DNA from: an uncultured Methanobrevibacter sp.
GTDB taxonomy: Archaea > Methanobacteriota > Methanobacteria > Methanobacteriales > Methanobacteriaceae
NCBI GenBank assembly: GCA_900320515.1
Contig: ONSJ01000004.1
Location: 1-64,000, forward strand
Reading direction: 5' to 3'
DNA: 64,000 nucleotides
The translations under genes were made by a program, and so were the position numbers. Below the pieces are notes generated by a model that searched no databases, had not been told where the DNA came from, and was given only the letters and a program-made list of their open reading frames with translations. Below, one piece after another: positions 1 through 8,517 of the stretch (the first letter of the stretch is position 1; each line of letters opens with the position of its first letter).

Positions 1-1
1 T

Positions 2-1048
2 CTTAACTTAGCATTTATTGGACACGTTGACCACGGAAAATCCACTTTAGTTGGACACTTATTATTAAAAGCTGGTGCAATCGCTGAACAACAATTAGAC
101 GACGGAGAAAACAAATTCAGATTTGTTATGGACAAATTAGGAGAAGAAAGGGAAAGAGGAGTAACTATCGACTTAGCTCACCAAAAATTCTCCACCAAAA
201 AATACGACTATACTGTAGTGGACTGTCCTGGACACAGAGACTTCGTTAAAAACATGATCACCGGTGCTTCCCAAGCAGACGCTGGTGTTTTAGTAGTTGC
301 AGCAGACGACGGTGTAATGCCTCAAACTAAAGAACACGTGTTCTTATCAAAAACTTTAGGTATCAACCAATTAATCGTTGCAATCAACAAAATCGACTTA
401 GTTGATTACTCCGAAGACAAATACAATGAATTAAAAGAAGAAGTTTCAAACTTAATCAAAACCGTAGGTTTCAACCCTGCTGACGTACCTTTCATCCCAT
501 TATCTGCATTTGAAGGTGACAACATTAACGATGCATCTCCAAACACTACCTGGTACAAAGGAGACAACTTAATTGATGCATTAGACAAATTAACTCCACC
601 TGAAAAACCTACTGACTTACCTTTAAGGATCCCTATCCAAGATGTTTACTCCATCACTGGTGTAGGAACCGTACCTGTAGGTAGAGTAGAAACTGGTGTA
701 ATGAAAAAAGGTGAAAACGTTATCTTTGAACCAGCTGGAGCTTCCGGAGAAGTTAAATCTATCGAAATGCACCACGAACAATTTGAAGTTGCTGAACCTG
801 GTGACAACATCGGATTCAACGTAAGAGGTGTAGGTAAAAACGATATCAGAAGAGGAGACGTAGCAGGACACACTGACTCTGCTCCTACCGTAGCAAAAGA
901 ATTCGACGCACAAATCGTTGTTTTACAACACCCTGGTGTAATTACCGTTGGATACACTCCTGTATTCCACTGTCACACTTCCCAAGTAGCATGTACTTTC
1001 TTAGAATTATCCAAACCGCAGCAAAATAAGTTTGTAAACAATATTTAG
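2..1048 (+). CDS. tuf: Translation elongation factor 1-alpha (aEF1A), 5' cut by window edge, abnormal truncated C-terminus
   Basis: GTPase that delivers aminoacyl-tRNA to the ribosome. The frame is open from base 2 and shows the P-loop GHVDHGKST (residues 6-14 of the visible part), the switch region [13 protein letters not shown] and NKID, then domain II (VPVGRVETG) and the start of domain III ([20 protein letters not shown]). About 350 residues are visible, whereas archaeal EF-1alpha is about 413 residues. After LEL the protein should run some 60 more residues, but here it reads [12 protein letters not shown] and stops. Just past the break, another frame reads GCA GCA AAA TAA (A-A-K-stop), which resembles a normal EF-1alpha C-terminus. 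I infer an internal deletion of roughly 55-60 codons with a frame change, either real or an assembly error. rpsJ follows, as is usual in archaea. Confidence 0.9.
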   Translation, partial: LNLAFIGHVDHGKSTLVGHLLLKAGAIAEQQLDDGENKFRFVMDKLGEERERGVTIDLAHQKFSTKKYDYTVVDCPGHRDFVKNMITGASQADAGVLVVAADDGVMPQTKEHVFLSKTLGINQLIVAINKIDLVDYSEDKYNELKEEVSNLIKTVGFNPADVPFIPLSAFEGDNINDASPNTTWYKGDNLIDALDKLTPPEKPTDLPLRIPIQDVYSITGVGTVPVGRVETGVMKKGENVIFEPAGASGEVKSIEMHHEQFEVAEPGDNIGFNVRGVGKNDIRRGDVAGHTDSAPTVAKEFDAQIVVLQHPGVITVGYTPVFHCHTSQVACTFLELSKPQQNKFVNNI

Positions 1049-1067
1049 AAAGTAATTTTTTACTTTC
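1048..1067 (+). terminator. Stem-loop plus T-rich tract after EF-1alpha
   Basis: An 8-bp perfect inverted repeat (GAAAGTAA / TTACTTTC, loop TTTT) starts on the last base of the EF-1alpha stop codon and is followed by a T-rich run. It lies between EF-1alpha and the ribosome binding site of rpsJ, so it may attenuate or end upstream transcripts. Confidence 0.5.
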
Positions 1068-1095
1068 TTTCTTTTTGTTTTTTGGAGGAGAATAA

Positions 1096-1404
1096 ATGAA
1101 TCAAGCAAGAATTAAACTTACTGGAACTGACCCAGAAAAATTAGCATACGTATGTGATCAACTTAAAAAAATTGCTGAAAGAACTGGTGTCGACTTATCT
1201 GGTCCTATCCCTTTACCAACTAAAAAGTTAGTTGTACCAACAAGAAAATCTCCGGATGGAGAAGGTAAAGCTTCATGGGAAAAATGGGAACTCAGAATTC
1301 ATAAACGTTTAATCGGTATTGGAGCTGACGAACGTGCTATGAGACAAGTCATGAAAGTAAACGTTCCTGATAATGTAAGTATTGAAATTGAACTTAAAGG
1401 ATAA
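1096..1404 (+). CDS. rpsJ: Small ribosomal subunit protein S10 (uS10)
   Basis: 30S subunit protein of 102 residues, the usual archaeal S10 length. The sequence [16 protein letters not shown], the GPIPLPTK loop and the basic [15 protein letters not shown] stretch are diagnostic. The start is fixed by a strong GGAGGAG ribosome binding site 6-7 bases upstream of ATG. In archaea S10 commonly follows EF-1alpha, as it does here. A stem-loop begins at its stop codon and a serine tRNA lies just beyond. Confidence 0.97.
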   Translation: MNQARIKLTGTDPEKLAYVCDQLKKIAERTGVDLSGPIPLPTKKLVVPTRKSPDGEGKASWEKWELRIHKRLIGIGADERAMRQVMKVNVPDNVSIEIELKG

Positions 1405-1428
1405 ATATTTAGAATCCTTCTAAATATT
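1404..1428 (+). terminator. Stem-loop at the end of rpsJ
   Basis: An 11-bp perfect inverted repeat (AATATTTAGAA / TTCTAAATATT, loop TCC) begins on the last base of the rpsJ stop codon and is followed by CCTTTTC. It separates rpsJ from the tRNA and could be a terminator or a processing signal. Confidence 0.5.
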
Positions 1429-1439
1429 CCTTTTCACAT

Positions 1440-1523
1440 GCCGAGATAGTCTAGTCTGGTAAGGCGCAGGACTTGAAATCCTGTGAGGTCACCCTCGCCT
1501 GGGTTCAAATCCCAGTCTCGGCG
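1440..1523 (+). tRNA. tRNA-Ser (anticodon TGA)
   Basis: A complete cloverleaf can be read. The acceptor stem is GCCGAGA / TCTCGGC, with a D-arm with GGTAAGGC, an anticodon loop CTTGAAA giving TGA, a long variable arm as expected for a class II serine tRNA, and a T-arm with GGTTCAAATCC. G1523 is the discriminator base. CCA is not encoded and no intron is seen. Confidence 0.95.
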
Positions 1524-1536
1524 TTTATTTTTATAT

Positions 1537-2328
1537 CTATTTTTTAAAAAAAGTTTTTAGCTTAATATCTAATTCGTCAAGATTAGATACAATATCATTT
1601 TTATTTAATTCATCTATTTTTGGTCTTTGAATCATCACAACTGCAACATCCTTTTCATTTGCAGACTGGATTTTTTCAATGACTCCACCCACATCGCCGC
1701 TTTCCTTTGTAATCATCACGCCTGCATCATACTTTTCAATCAGCTCAAGGTTTTCCTCAAGACTGGCGGTACCTTTCATCGGAATGATGTGGGACGGATC
1801 AATGCCCAGCTTTTCACATTTTTCAATGGAGCTTTCCACCTTCAGTATTCTTGGGTAGAACCTGCCGACGTCAACATGTTTCAGGATGTCTTCCATGGTG
1901 TTGGCTCCTGCAAAATGCAGCACGTTTCCTTGACTGAATTTGCTTTCAATCAATTTTCCCGCTTCGTCAAATGAATCTGCATAATGGATATGCGATGTGT
2001 CCATGTTTTCAAGGTTGGTGGTAGGTCTCTCAAAGCGGATGTATGGCATTTCCAGTTCATTGGCGATGCTAGCACTTGTCTGTGTGATATGTTTGGCGAA
2101 TGGATGTGTTGCATCAATCAGCACATCAAAATTTTCCCTTTTGATTATTTCAATGATTTCATCTTTTGGAAGCGGGCGGGCAATCACCTCATCGCTTCCG
2201 GCGTCCATGGCCAGTTCTGCCCCGTATTCTGTTGTGGTGGTAGTTAGGATATGATAATCGTGAGTTTCTTTGATATGTTCGATTATGTTTGTTGAGTCCT
2301 TTGTTCCGCCAAGTAATAGTATCTTCAT
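1537..2328 (-). CDS. cbiJ: Precorrin-6A / cobalt-precorrin-6A reductase
   Basis: NAD(P)H-dependent reductase of the corrin ring in anaerobic cobalamin synthesis. This methanogen needs cobamides for the MtrA corrinoid protein. The 263-residue length fits the CobK/CbiJ family. Seen in the sequence are the N-terminal nucleotide-binding start MKILLLGGTKDS, the IDATHPFAKHI motif near residues 90-100, RFERP and the C-terminal GVMITKESG segment. The gene overlaps the upstream P-type ATPase by 4 bases (ATGA), so the two are co-transcribed and probably translationally coupled, although no functional link is obvious. The other cobalamin genes are not in the window. Confidence 0.9.
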   Translation of the reverse strand: MKILLLGGTKDSTNIIEHIKETHDYHILTTTTTEYGAELAMDAGSDEVIARPLPKDEIIEIIKRENFDVLIDATHPFAKHITQTSASIANELEMPYIRFERPTTNLENMDTSHIHYADSFDEAGKLIESKFSQGNVLHFAGANTMEDILKHVDVGRFYPRILKVESSIEKCEKLGIDPSHIIPMKGTASLEENLELIEKYDAGVMITKESGDVGGVIEKIQSANEKDVAVVMIQRPKIDELNKNDIVSNLDELDIKLKTFFKK

Positions 2329-4754
2329 TTTATCACTCTTTTCATTATTCTTTCAGCTATCACTATTGTAAATGCGACGATTATGATTACCGCCCAGTCA
2401 ATCAATGAGATTGCTGTGGTCCTGAATATGATTTGCAGCTGCGGCAGGTATATGATTAACAATTGAAGTAGGAATGATAAGACAATGGCCGCATAAAGGT
2501 AAGTGCTCGGCTTGTCTGAATTTGCTTTCCTGTTGTATGCATTAAACAGTTGATACATTACGAACAGTGTAAATGCAACGGTCATCGCTTTGCTTTTGCT
2601 TGAATTTATGCTCAGCTGATAGCTGAATACTGCAATTGTTCCAATTGCCATTACGATTCCGGAAATCAATATTTCAATCAGGGTCTTTTTGGTCAGAATG
2701 TCGCCTGTTTCGGGAGGGCGATGCATAAGGTCCTTTTCGGCACCTTCAATTCCCAATGTTTGGGCCGGCGGACCGTCCATTACAATATTCAGCCATAACA
2801 GCTGAACAGGATTGAATGGAAGTGGCAGGCTTAGCAGGGATGTTCCGATAATTGTCAGTATGGCCCCGACATTTGTTGAGACCTGGAACTTGACGAACCT
2901 TTTGATGTTGTCATATATCTTACGGCCTTCCTTGACTGCCTTGACAATTGTTGCAAAGTCGTTGTTTTCTAAAATCATGTCTGCTGATTCCTTTGCAACG
3001 TCTGTACCGTCACCCATTGCAACACCGATTGATGCCTTTTTAAGTGCTGGCGCATCGTTTACGCCGTCACCTGTCATTGCAACAATGTTGTCTGAACTTT
3101 TAAGTGCTTCAACGATCCTCATTTTCTGCTTTGGCTTTACCCTTGCATACACTTGTATGTCATCTGCAATTGCCAGGTACTCTTCGGTGGTGAGCTTTTC
3201 AAGTTCCTCTCCGGTTATTGTCCTTCCTGTTGTAAGGATTCCCAGGTTTTTTGCAATTGAGCAGGCTGTCTTTTCATGATCGCCTGTAATCATCTTTACC
3301 TTGATTCCGGCTTTCAGGCAATCGCTTACGGCCTTTTTGGCATCTTTTTTCGGAGGGTCGGCAAGTCCGAGAAGTCCTGTGAAAGTCAGATTTTCCTCAG
3401 GCTCATCATCATCTTCAACCTTGTATGCAAATCCGATTACTCTCAAGCCATGACCGCTCATTTCATCAATTTTTTTAATTATAATTTCCTTGCTTTCAGC
3501 ATCAATAATTTTAATACTTCCATCATAATCTATGTGTTTGCACTTGTCTAGAATTATTTCTGGAGCACCTTTTGTAAAAACAATATTCTTTTCACCGTTT
3601 AGGCTATGTATGGTGGTCATCATTTTACGATTGCTGTCAAGAGGTATTTCATCAACTCTTTTTAAGTCGCCTTTATGATTTTGGCAGAATTTTAAAATCC
3701 CTCCATCAGTCTGGTCGCCTATGGCTTCTCCGTTTGAGATGCTGGCGTTGTTGCATAGTTTTCCAATTTCCAGTGTTCTGTCTTCATTTGTAAAATAGGA
3801 TTCAACAACGGTCATTTTGTTTTCGGTCAGTGTACCTGTCTTGTCACTGCAGATGATTGTGCATGACCCCAATGTTTCAACAGACAATAATCTTTTGACG
3901 ATTGCCTGAGATTTGGCCATCTCGGACATGCCTAATGCAAGTGTCAATGTCAAAACGGCAGGTAACCCTTCAGGAATTGCCGCAACGGCAAGGGAAACTG
4001 CAGTCATGAATGTCTCGACAAGTGGAATTCCTTTGAACAGTTCCAAAACAAAGATGGCGATACACACGGCAATTGCAATTAGTGAAAGTGTCTTTCCAAG
4101 CCTTCCCACTTTTGCCTTCAATGGGGTGTCCTCGTCATCCTCCTGAACAACTTCCGCAATCTCGCCGACTTGGGTCTTCATTCCGATGGCTTTGACAACG
4201 CCCACTGCATTTCCGGAAAGGATATTGCAGTCCATATAGACTTCATCTTCAATTTCCTTTTTGACCGCTTCGGATTCTCCGGTCAGGGATGATTCGTCAC
4301 AGGCCAGGTTATTTGCTTCAATCAATATCAAATCTGCCGGTATCTTGTCTCCCTCTTCAAGTATTACGATGTCTCCGATTGTCAGCTCTTCGGAATTTAT
4401 CTGCTCGATTCTGTTTTCCCTTTTGACCACTGCAGTTTTAACAATCAGATTCTTTAGGCTTTCAACTGCCTTTTGGGAGCGGTATTCCTGAATGAAACCC
4501 ATGATGACATTCAAAAGAACTGCAAGCATGATTACGCAGGCATCAATGACATCCCCAATTGCATAGGCCGCAACGGCCGCAACTATAAGCAGGCCTATCA
4601 GAATATCAATAAATTGGATTAGGAAGAGTTTGATTAATGGTGTCGGCTTTTTCTCTTCAATCTTGTTCAGACCATACTCCTTTTGCCTTTCAAGGACTTC
4701 CTGTTTGCTGAGCCCCTCTGCTGATGAGTCAAATTGCGATAGAACGTTTTCCAT
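2325..4754 (-). CDS. P-type cation-transporting ATPase, Ca2+ (type IIA) like
   Basis: Integral membrane ion pump of 809 residues. It shows the actuator motif LTGES, the transmembrane ion-site motif PEGLPAVLTLTLALG, the phosphorylation site DKTGTLT, the KGAPE nucleotide-binding motif and the hinge TGDGVNDAP. About ten membrane segments can be counted, in the order N-terminal cation ATPase domain, two helices, actuator, two helices, P/N domains and a six-helix C-terminal block. PEGLP in helix 4 is typical of Ca2+ (SERCA/PMCA-type) pumps, but Mn2+ or another divalent ion is possible. The start is set by GGTGAT upstream of ATG. The gene follows the UPF0146 gene after 4 bases and overlaps cbiJ. 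Confidence 0.92.
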   Translation of the reverse strand: MENVLSQFDSSAEGLSKQEVLERQKEYGLNKIEEKKPTPLIKLFLIQFIDILIGLLIVAAVAAYAIGDVIDACVIMLAVLLNVIMGFIQEYRSQKAVESLKNLIVKTAVVKRENRIEQINSEELTIGDIVILEEGDKIPADLILIEANNLACDESSLTGESEAVKKEIEDEVYMDCNILSGNAVGVVKAIGMKTQVGEIAEVVQEDDEDTPLKAKVGRLGKTLSLIAIAVCIAIFVLELFKGIPLVETFMTAVSLAVAAIPEGLPAVLTLTLALGMSEMAKSQAIVKRLLSVETLGSCTIICSDKTGTLTENKMTVVESYFTNEDRTLEIGKLCNNASISNGEAIGDQTDGGILKFCQNHKGDLKRVDEIPLDSNRKMMTTIHSLNGEKNIVFTKGAPEIILDKCKHIDYDGSIKIIDAESKEIIIKKIDEMSGHGLRVIGFAYKVEDDDEPEENLTFTGLLGLADPPKKDAKKAVSDCLKAGIKVKMITGDHEKTACSIAKNLGILTTGRTITGEELEKLTTEEYLAIADDIQVYARVKPKQKMRIVEALKSSDNIVAMTGDGVNDAPALKKASIGVAMGDGTDVAKESADMILENNDFATIVKAVKEGRKIYDNIKRFVKFQVSTNVGAILTIIGTSLLSLPLPFNPVQLLWLNIVMDGPPAQTLGIEGAEKDLMHRPPETGDILTKKTLIEILISGIVMAIGTIAVFSYQLSINSSKSKAMTVAFTLFVMYQLFNAYNRKANSDKPSTYLYAAIVLSFLLQLLIIYLPQLQIIFRTTAISLIDWAVIIIVAFTIVIAERIMKRVIK

Positions 4755-4758
4755 TACA

Positions 4759-5148
4759 TCACCTTAAAGTGTAAAAACTTGCCCTTTTGAAATTTTTTAA
4801 TTTCATTTTAGCGTTGCCTGTATTTAAATCTTCGTTTGTCAACGGCTTGATTATGAGCTGGGATCCGATTTCAACTGCGAGATTGACGATGTATGGCTGA
4901 AGTTCGCTTGGGGGTCTTATTGAATAGATGATGTCAATATCTTTGTATAAATCCATATTGGGATTTGTAATGTCGTCCTTTATGACTGTTTCATCTTTCG
5001 GAGCAATATCCGTTTTAATCAAATCTATATTGTCTTTTGAAGCCAGATAATCTGCGATTCTGTCAAACTTTCCCACTGCAATTTCGGCAATTTTGACATT
5101 TCTGTTTTCAGTTTCGCTTAAGATATACTCGGCAAAATCGTCCCACAT
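4759..5148 (-). CDS. UPF0146 family protein
   Basis: Protein of 129 residues from a small archaeal family of unknown function. It looks like a reduced Rossmann-like fold: a strand NVKIAEIAVGKFDRIADYL, then DLIKTDIAP and DIIYSIRPPSELQPYIVNLA, which are in positions reminiscent of SAM-dependent methyltransferases, although no complete SAM-binding glycine loop is visible. It is the first gene of the UPF0146 / P-ATPase / cbiJ operon. Function unknown. Confidence 0.8.
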   Translation of the reverse strand: MWDDFAEYILSETENRNVKIAEIAVGKFDRIADYLASKDNIDLIKTDIAPKDETVIKDDITNPNMDLYKDIDIIYSIRPPSELQPYIVNLAVEIGSQLIIKPLTNEDLNTGNAKMKLKNFKRASFYTLR

Positions 5149-5220
5149 TTTTTAATCCTCACTTTAATATTATTGTCATCAAAACTATTAAATACATTGA
5201 TTTTTAAATTTTAATTTGCT

Positions 5221-5673
5221 ATGCTTGTAAGGAAATTTAAGCCAAATGATTTAAAAAGAGTTTATGAAATAGAAAACATGTCCTTCAACCAGTCTTATGG
5301 CATCAAAATGTTCCAGCAGCTGTATGAAATGGGTGTCGGTTTTTTGGTGGCAGAAGAAGATGGATATGTCATTGGATATGTTCTTTTTTGGATTAAATAT
5401 GAAAATCAGGGCCATATAATTTCCATTGCAGTGGACAAGAATTACCGTCGCCTTAAAGCCGGAACACAACTTCTTATAAGGGCAATATCAGTGTTGTCGC
5501 TTCTAAATCTTGACACTATTTATCTGGAAGTCAATGAAAACAACACTGGGGCAGTCGAATTTTACAAGACATTCAATTTTAAAATAGATAGGGTTGTTCC
5601 GGGATATTATGAAGATGGTGCAGGTGCCATACTGATGTATCTGCACTTAAATGCGGGTAAAATTCCCAGATAG
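5221..5673 (+). CDS. rimI: GNAT N-acetyltransferase, RimI / ArdA-type N-terminal acetylase
   Basis: Protein of 150 residues that transfers acetyl from acetyl-CoA, in archaea usually to protein N-termini. It carries the full GNAT fold: MLVRKFKPNDLKRVYEIE, the strand IISIAVDKNYRRLKAGTQLL with the acetyl-CoA loop (R-x-x-K-A-G variant of R/Q-x-x-G-x-G/A), and YLEVNENNTGAVEFYKTFNFK near the C-terminus, all typical of RimI. Its 3' end overlaps the convergent zinc-ribbon gene by 27 bp. The first loop glycine is replaced by lysine, as happens in some archaeal homologues. Confidence 0.85.
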   Translation: MLVRKFKPNDLKRVYEIENMSFNQSYGIKMFQQLYEMGVGFLVAEEDGYVIGYVLFWIKYENQGHIISIAVDKNYRRLKAGTQLLIRAISVLSLLNLDTIYLEVNENNTGAVEFYKTFNFKIDRVVPGYYEDGAGAILMYLHLNAGKIPR

Positions 5674-6165
5674 TATTTGTTTGTATTGGGATATTGCATC
5701 TGCAGGGATGTTTCCGGTTGCATATAATACGGCTATTAGCGCAATGTAGAATACGAATATTGCCAATTGGATATGCCCATGCTTTCGAGCAACAGGGTCC
5801 TTTCTTGTTGACAGATAGATTGCAATGATCAATCCAAGAATTCCGCCCAAAATTGAGAAAAGATAACCGAAAAATATCAGCCATCTGCTTGTCATGTTTT
5901 GCTTTTGTTCGGGAGGACTCTGCACAACCTCTTTTTGAATGACAATAGGACCAAGGTTAGTGGTGCTTGTTTTTTCAAATTGTTGCTTAAAGATTAATGG
6001 AGTACCACATTTGACACAATATTCGGCTTCCGGAGGATTGTGGAATCCGCATGATGGGCATGTGTCTGAATCCACTTCTATTTTTGGAAATTCATGTCCG
6101 CATTTTATACAAAAACCATAACTATCGTCTGCAGCACTTCCGCATTGGGGGCATCTTCTAATCAT
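5647..6165 (-). CDS. Double zinc-ribbon membrane protein
   Basis: Protein of 172 residues with two N-terminal CxxC...CxxC zinc ribbons (CPQCG...CIKCG at about 5-21 and CPSCG...CVKCG at about 36-53), a polar linker, and two predicted transmembrane helices (about 95-117 and 134-155). Such proteins are common in Methanobrevibacter and their partners are unknown. The ribbons probably face the cytoplasm. Two other zinc-ribbon proteins lie at 33.4-35.2 kb. It converges on and overlaps rimI. Confidence 0.75.
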   Translation of the reverse strand: MIRRCPQCGSAADDSYGFCIKCGHEFPKIEVDSDTCPSCGFHNPPEAEYCVKCGTPLIFKQQFEKTSTTNLGPIVIQKEVVQSPPEQKQNMTSRWLIFFGYLFSILGGILGLIIAIYLSTRKDPVARKHGHIQLAIFVFYIALIAVLYATGNIPADAISQYKQILSGNFTRI

Positions 6166-6258
6166 ACTATCACTTAATTAAATAATTGATAGCAATTACC
6201 TTATAAATGTTTTTAAATTTAGTTAAGTTTATTATGCTTGTCTAAGATAGATATTTTA

Positions 6259-7224
6259 ATGATTGAAAAAATCGAAATCACACAAAGGTTTAATTTTAAA
6301 AGGCTTAATCGCCACTATGAGTGTTTCACCATTGATATGATTAACAACAATGCATATTATAAGATCTCAGAGAGGGGAAGCGGCGATAAGTTTTTGAGCG
6401 AACATTCCCTTTGTGACTCATCATGGATTGACATACTGGTCGACTTGAGGAAGAGCATGACCAGCAGGATTCATAATTTCACCGATTCCCAAAAGGATAA
6501 ATTCCTGCATGATTTTGATGATTTGAAATTGTTTGATGGCTTTGTCTCAGAAGAGTTCACTTATTTTGAAAAGATAGAGCTTATCTATTCATGCAACGTC
6601 ATAATATATTCGACGGACAATTTCGAGGAATACAGCTTCAAGAACAATTTCCCTCCAAACTGGATTGGATTCGGAGAAATATTAAAGGAACTATTTGATT
6701 TTGATGTTCTGCACCTCAACTATCAAAAGCAGCTCGTAACTCCACTTTATTTTGACATCAGAAAGGACGGCGTTTATTTGGAAGATAAATTGGATATTAA
6801 GGCAATTGAATTTGGCCATTATCAGACATATCCTTATGAGCTTCCAAATCCTCGGCTGATCATTAATTTTTCTGAAGGTAGAATCGACGGATACATTGAA
6901 AAGGAACTGACTGAAAGGGATAAAAAGCTAATTTTGGGATTGCTTGAGAGATATCATGTCTACATGTGGATTTTTGATGAATATCACAAGAAGTCAAATG
7001 CCCGTGACCCCGATGATCTGGAAGGGTATGACTGGTATCTGGAAATTGTCTTTGAGGGTGACATCATCTGGCATATCTTTGGATATAATGACTATCCTGA
7101 CACTTACGTTGGCCTGGCACGTGAGGTGATTGAAATCACAGGCATGGATCTGCTTGAAGTTGATACTATTTCTTATGGTGATTTGGAACTCTTTGAAAAG
7201 TTTGGAAAATTGAAATTATGTTGA
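6259..7224 (+). CDS. Hypothetical protein with two similar halves
   Basis: Not recognised. It has 321 residues from ATG 6259, and an in-frame TTG at 6238 would add seven. Neither start has a clear ribosome binding site. A TATA-like TTATAAAT at 6201-6208 suggests a short leader. It is an acidic, soluble protein rich in aromatic residues. Two segments resemble each other: FPPNWIGFGEILKELF followed by DFDVL (about 135-156) and YPDTYVGLAREVIEIT followed by GMDLL (about 277-299). Each follows a beta-rich stretch, so the protein may be a tandem domain duplication. It converges on the toxin-antitoxin-like cluster. Confidence 0.6.
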   Translation: MIEKIEITQRFNFKRLNRHYECFTIDMINNNAYYKISERGSGDKFLSEHSLCDSSWIDILVDLRKSMTSRIHNFTDSQKDKFLHDFDDLKLFDGFVSEEFTYFEKIELIYSCNVIIYSTDNFEEYSFKNNFPPNWIGFGEILKELFDFDVLHLNYQKQLVTPLYFDIRKDGVYLEDKLDIKAIEFGHYQTYPYELPNPRLIINFSEGRIDGYIEKELTERDKKLILGLLERYHVYMWIFDEYHKKSNARDPDDLEGYDWYLEIVFEGDIIWHIFGYNDYPDTYVGLAREVIEITGMDLLEVDTISYGDLELFEKFGKLKLC

Positions 7225-7226
7225 TA

Positions 7227-7242
7227 GGTATTATTCAATACC
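7227..7242. terminator. Shared stem-loop between convergent genes
   Basis: A 6-bp inverted repeat (GGTATT / AATACC, loop ATTC) begins 2 bases after the stop of the rightward hypothetical gene and covers the stop codon of the leftward antitoxin-like gene. Confidence 0.35.
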
Positions 7243-7440
7243 CAATGCCCGCTTGACTTCGGTCAAATATTTTTTGGAATGGACTTCTTCAAAAAGGTCT
7301 TCATCAATATTGTCTTCCATTATTCCCCTGTTGATATAATTCCAAATCAATTGGTCAACGGATATATTTAGTTCTTTGGCCTTTTTTTCAGTTAACATTT
7401 TGAGTCTTTCATTGTCGAATTCATAATCAAAAATCATCAT
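7231..7440 (-). CDS. Small antitoxin-like protein, downstream of PIN toxin
   Basis: Protein of 69 residues. The N-terminal part (EKKAKELNISVDQLIWNYINRGI) looks like the short DNA-binding/dimerisation region of ribbon-helix-helix or VapB-type antitoxins, followed by an acidic tail that could wrap the toxin. The same pattern, L-x-x-KK-x3-LN-x4-LI-x2-YI-x-RG, appears in the protein upstream of the PIN gene (7862-8131), so the two are probably paralogues. The start is ATGATG preceded by GGTGAT, 8 bases after the PIN gene stop. The role as antitoxin is inferred. Confidence 0.6.
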   Translation of the reverse strand: MMIFDYEFDNERLKMLTEKKAKELNISVDQLIWNYINRGIMEDNIDEDLFEEVHSKKYLTEVKRALGIE

Positions 7441-7448
7441 ATCACCTT

Positions 7449-7844
7449 TTAGGCCATTGATATTACCTCGTATTTTCCAATTTTTTTAAAACAGGCATCA
7501 AAGGAAACAATCCTTGTAATTCCCATTTCCATCATTGTTGTTAAAATGGTGCAGTCACTATAATTGATTGTGTTTGAATACCATCCATTAATCTCCAATG
7601 ATTTCAGATAGTCGTTTTTAGTTAGGGGAATTACCATGTTTTCGGCACAAATATTTTCATAAGTCTTTTTGAGATTTTTTCTTGATCCGACAGTTCTGTT
7701 CAATGTTTCAACCATTACTGTGGTGTTAATCACTGTTGTTTCATTTAATTCATTCAATTGATTTCTAATCTTCATCGAATCTTCATGATGGATGTCTTTT
7801 TTGTCCATCAGTCCATGAAAATATCCTGTATCTAGAAAAATCAT
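7449..7844 (-). CDS. PIN-domain ribonuclease, VapC-like toxin
   Basis: Protein of 131 residues, the usual VapC length. PIN-domain acidic residues can be seen: D5 in MIFLDTGYF, E46 in VMVETLNRT, D97 in INYSDCTIL and D115 in IVSFDACFKKIG. These would bind Mg2+/Mn2+ in the nuclease site, and VapC toxins typically cut tRNA or rRNA. The gene sits between two small antitoxin-like genes and probably forms an operon with both (gaps of 17 and 8 bp). The C-terminal GKYEVISMA is also typical of the family. Confidence 0.85.
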   Translation of the reverse strand: MIFLDTGYFHGLMDKKDIHHEDSMKIRNQLNELNETTVINTTVMVETLNRTVGSRKNLKKTYENICAENMVIPLTKNDYLKSLEINGWYSNTINYSDCTILTTMMEMGITRIVSFDACFKKIGKYEVISMA

Positions 7845-7861
7845 CGAAATTCTCCCTAAAT

Positions 7862-8131
7862 CTATTCATTTAACAATCCGACAAAGTAATCAAAATTATG
7901 TTTTTTTGGAGGAATGCCTCTTTTTTTGTCTTTTTCAACTGCTTTTCTACCTAATTCCATAAGCTCTTCTTCACTACGTGTAGGAGGCTCATAATAATCA
8001 TCAATAAATAATCCTCTCATAATATAGCGGGTAATTAACTTATTGATGGGGAGGTTTAGTGTACTTGATTTTTTAGTTAACTGCAATTCAATCATTTTAT
8101 CACCTGTTTTTTCTTCAAAATCAGACATCAT
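7862..8131 (-). CDS. Small antitoxin-like protein, upstream of PIN toxin
   Basis: Protein of 89 residues and the first gene of the three-gene cluster. The central TKKSSTLNLPINKLITRYIMRGLFIDD matches the downstream 69-residue protein, and the C-terminal half is charged (EEELMELGRKAVEKDKKRG). Two starts are possible. ATG 8131 has GAGGTGGT upstream. ATG 8095 (MIELQLTKK) has an internal GGTGAT, so two forms might be made. The antitoxin role is inferred from position and size. Confidence 0.6.
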   Translation of the reverse strand: MMSDFEEKTGDKMIELQLTKKSSTLNLPINKLITRYIMRGLFIDDYYEPPTRSEEELMELGRKAVEKDKKRGIPPKKHNFDYFVGLLNE

Positions 8132-8517
8132 ACCACCTCATGATTACTAATTATAATATTCTTTTTGGAGGTTATTAATATTGTGGAATTACCAACCATG
8201 AAATACTGCTTAGCATAATATAGCATATTTTTTTCGACATTTGATGGTCAAAAAATTAATTTGCATTACACTGGAAATTATACTAAAATATCTGATAATT
8301 ACTTAAATTAGATTATGTTTTAATCATATTTAAAAATATTGATTCATTAAAAAAATGAATAACAGTTATTGTTATTTTTAAATTATTTTTTTAGCTTAAA
8401 ATTACTTGTTTTTTAAAAATAAAGTATAAAAAGTATTTATTCAAGTGTAAATTTTTTAATAATAAATTGAAATTTGAAAGAATGGCAATTAAAAAGTTGT
8501 GGAAAAATGGTAAAAAG
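8132..8517. other. AT-rich intergenic region, promoter side of the toxin cluster
   Basis: No coding frame is credible in these ~385 bases. Two short inverted repeats overlap: 8342-8360 (ATTCATT / AATGAAT) and 8358-8376 (AATAACA / TGTTATT). Both are followed by a T-rich tract, but no rightward gene lies upstream of them. The right end is the 3' flank of the dus gene. Confidence 0.5.
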
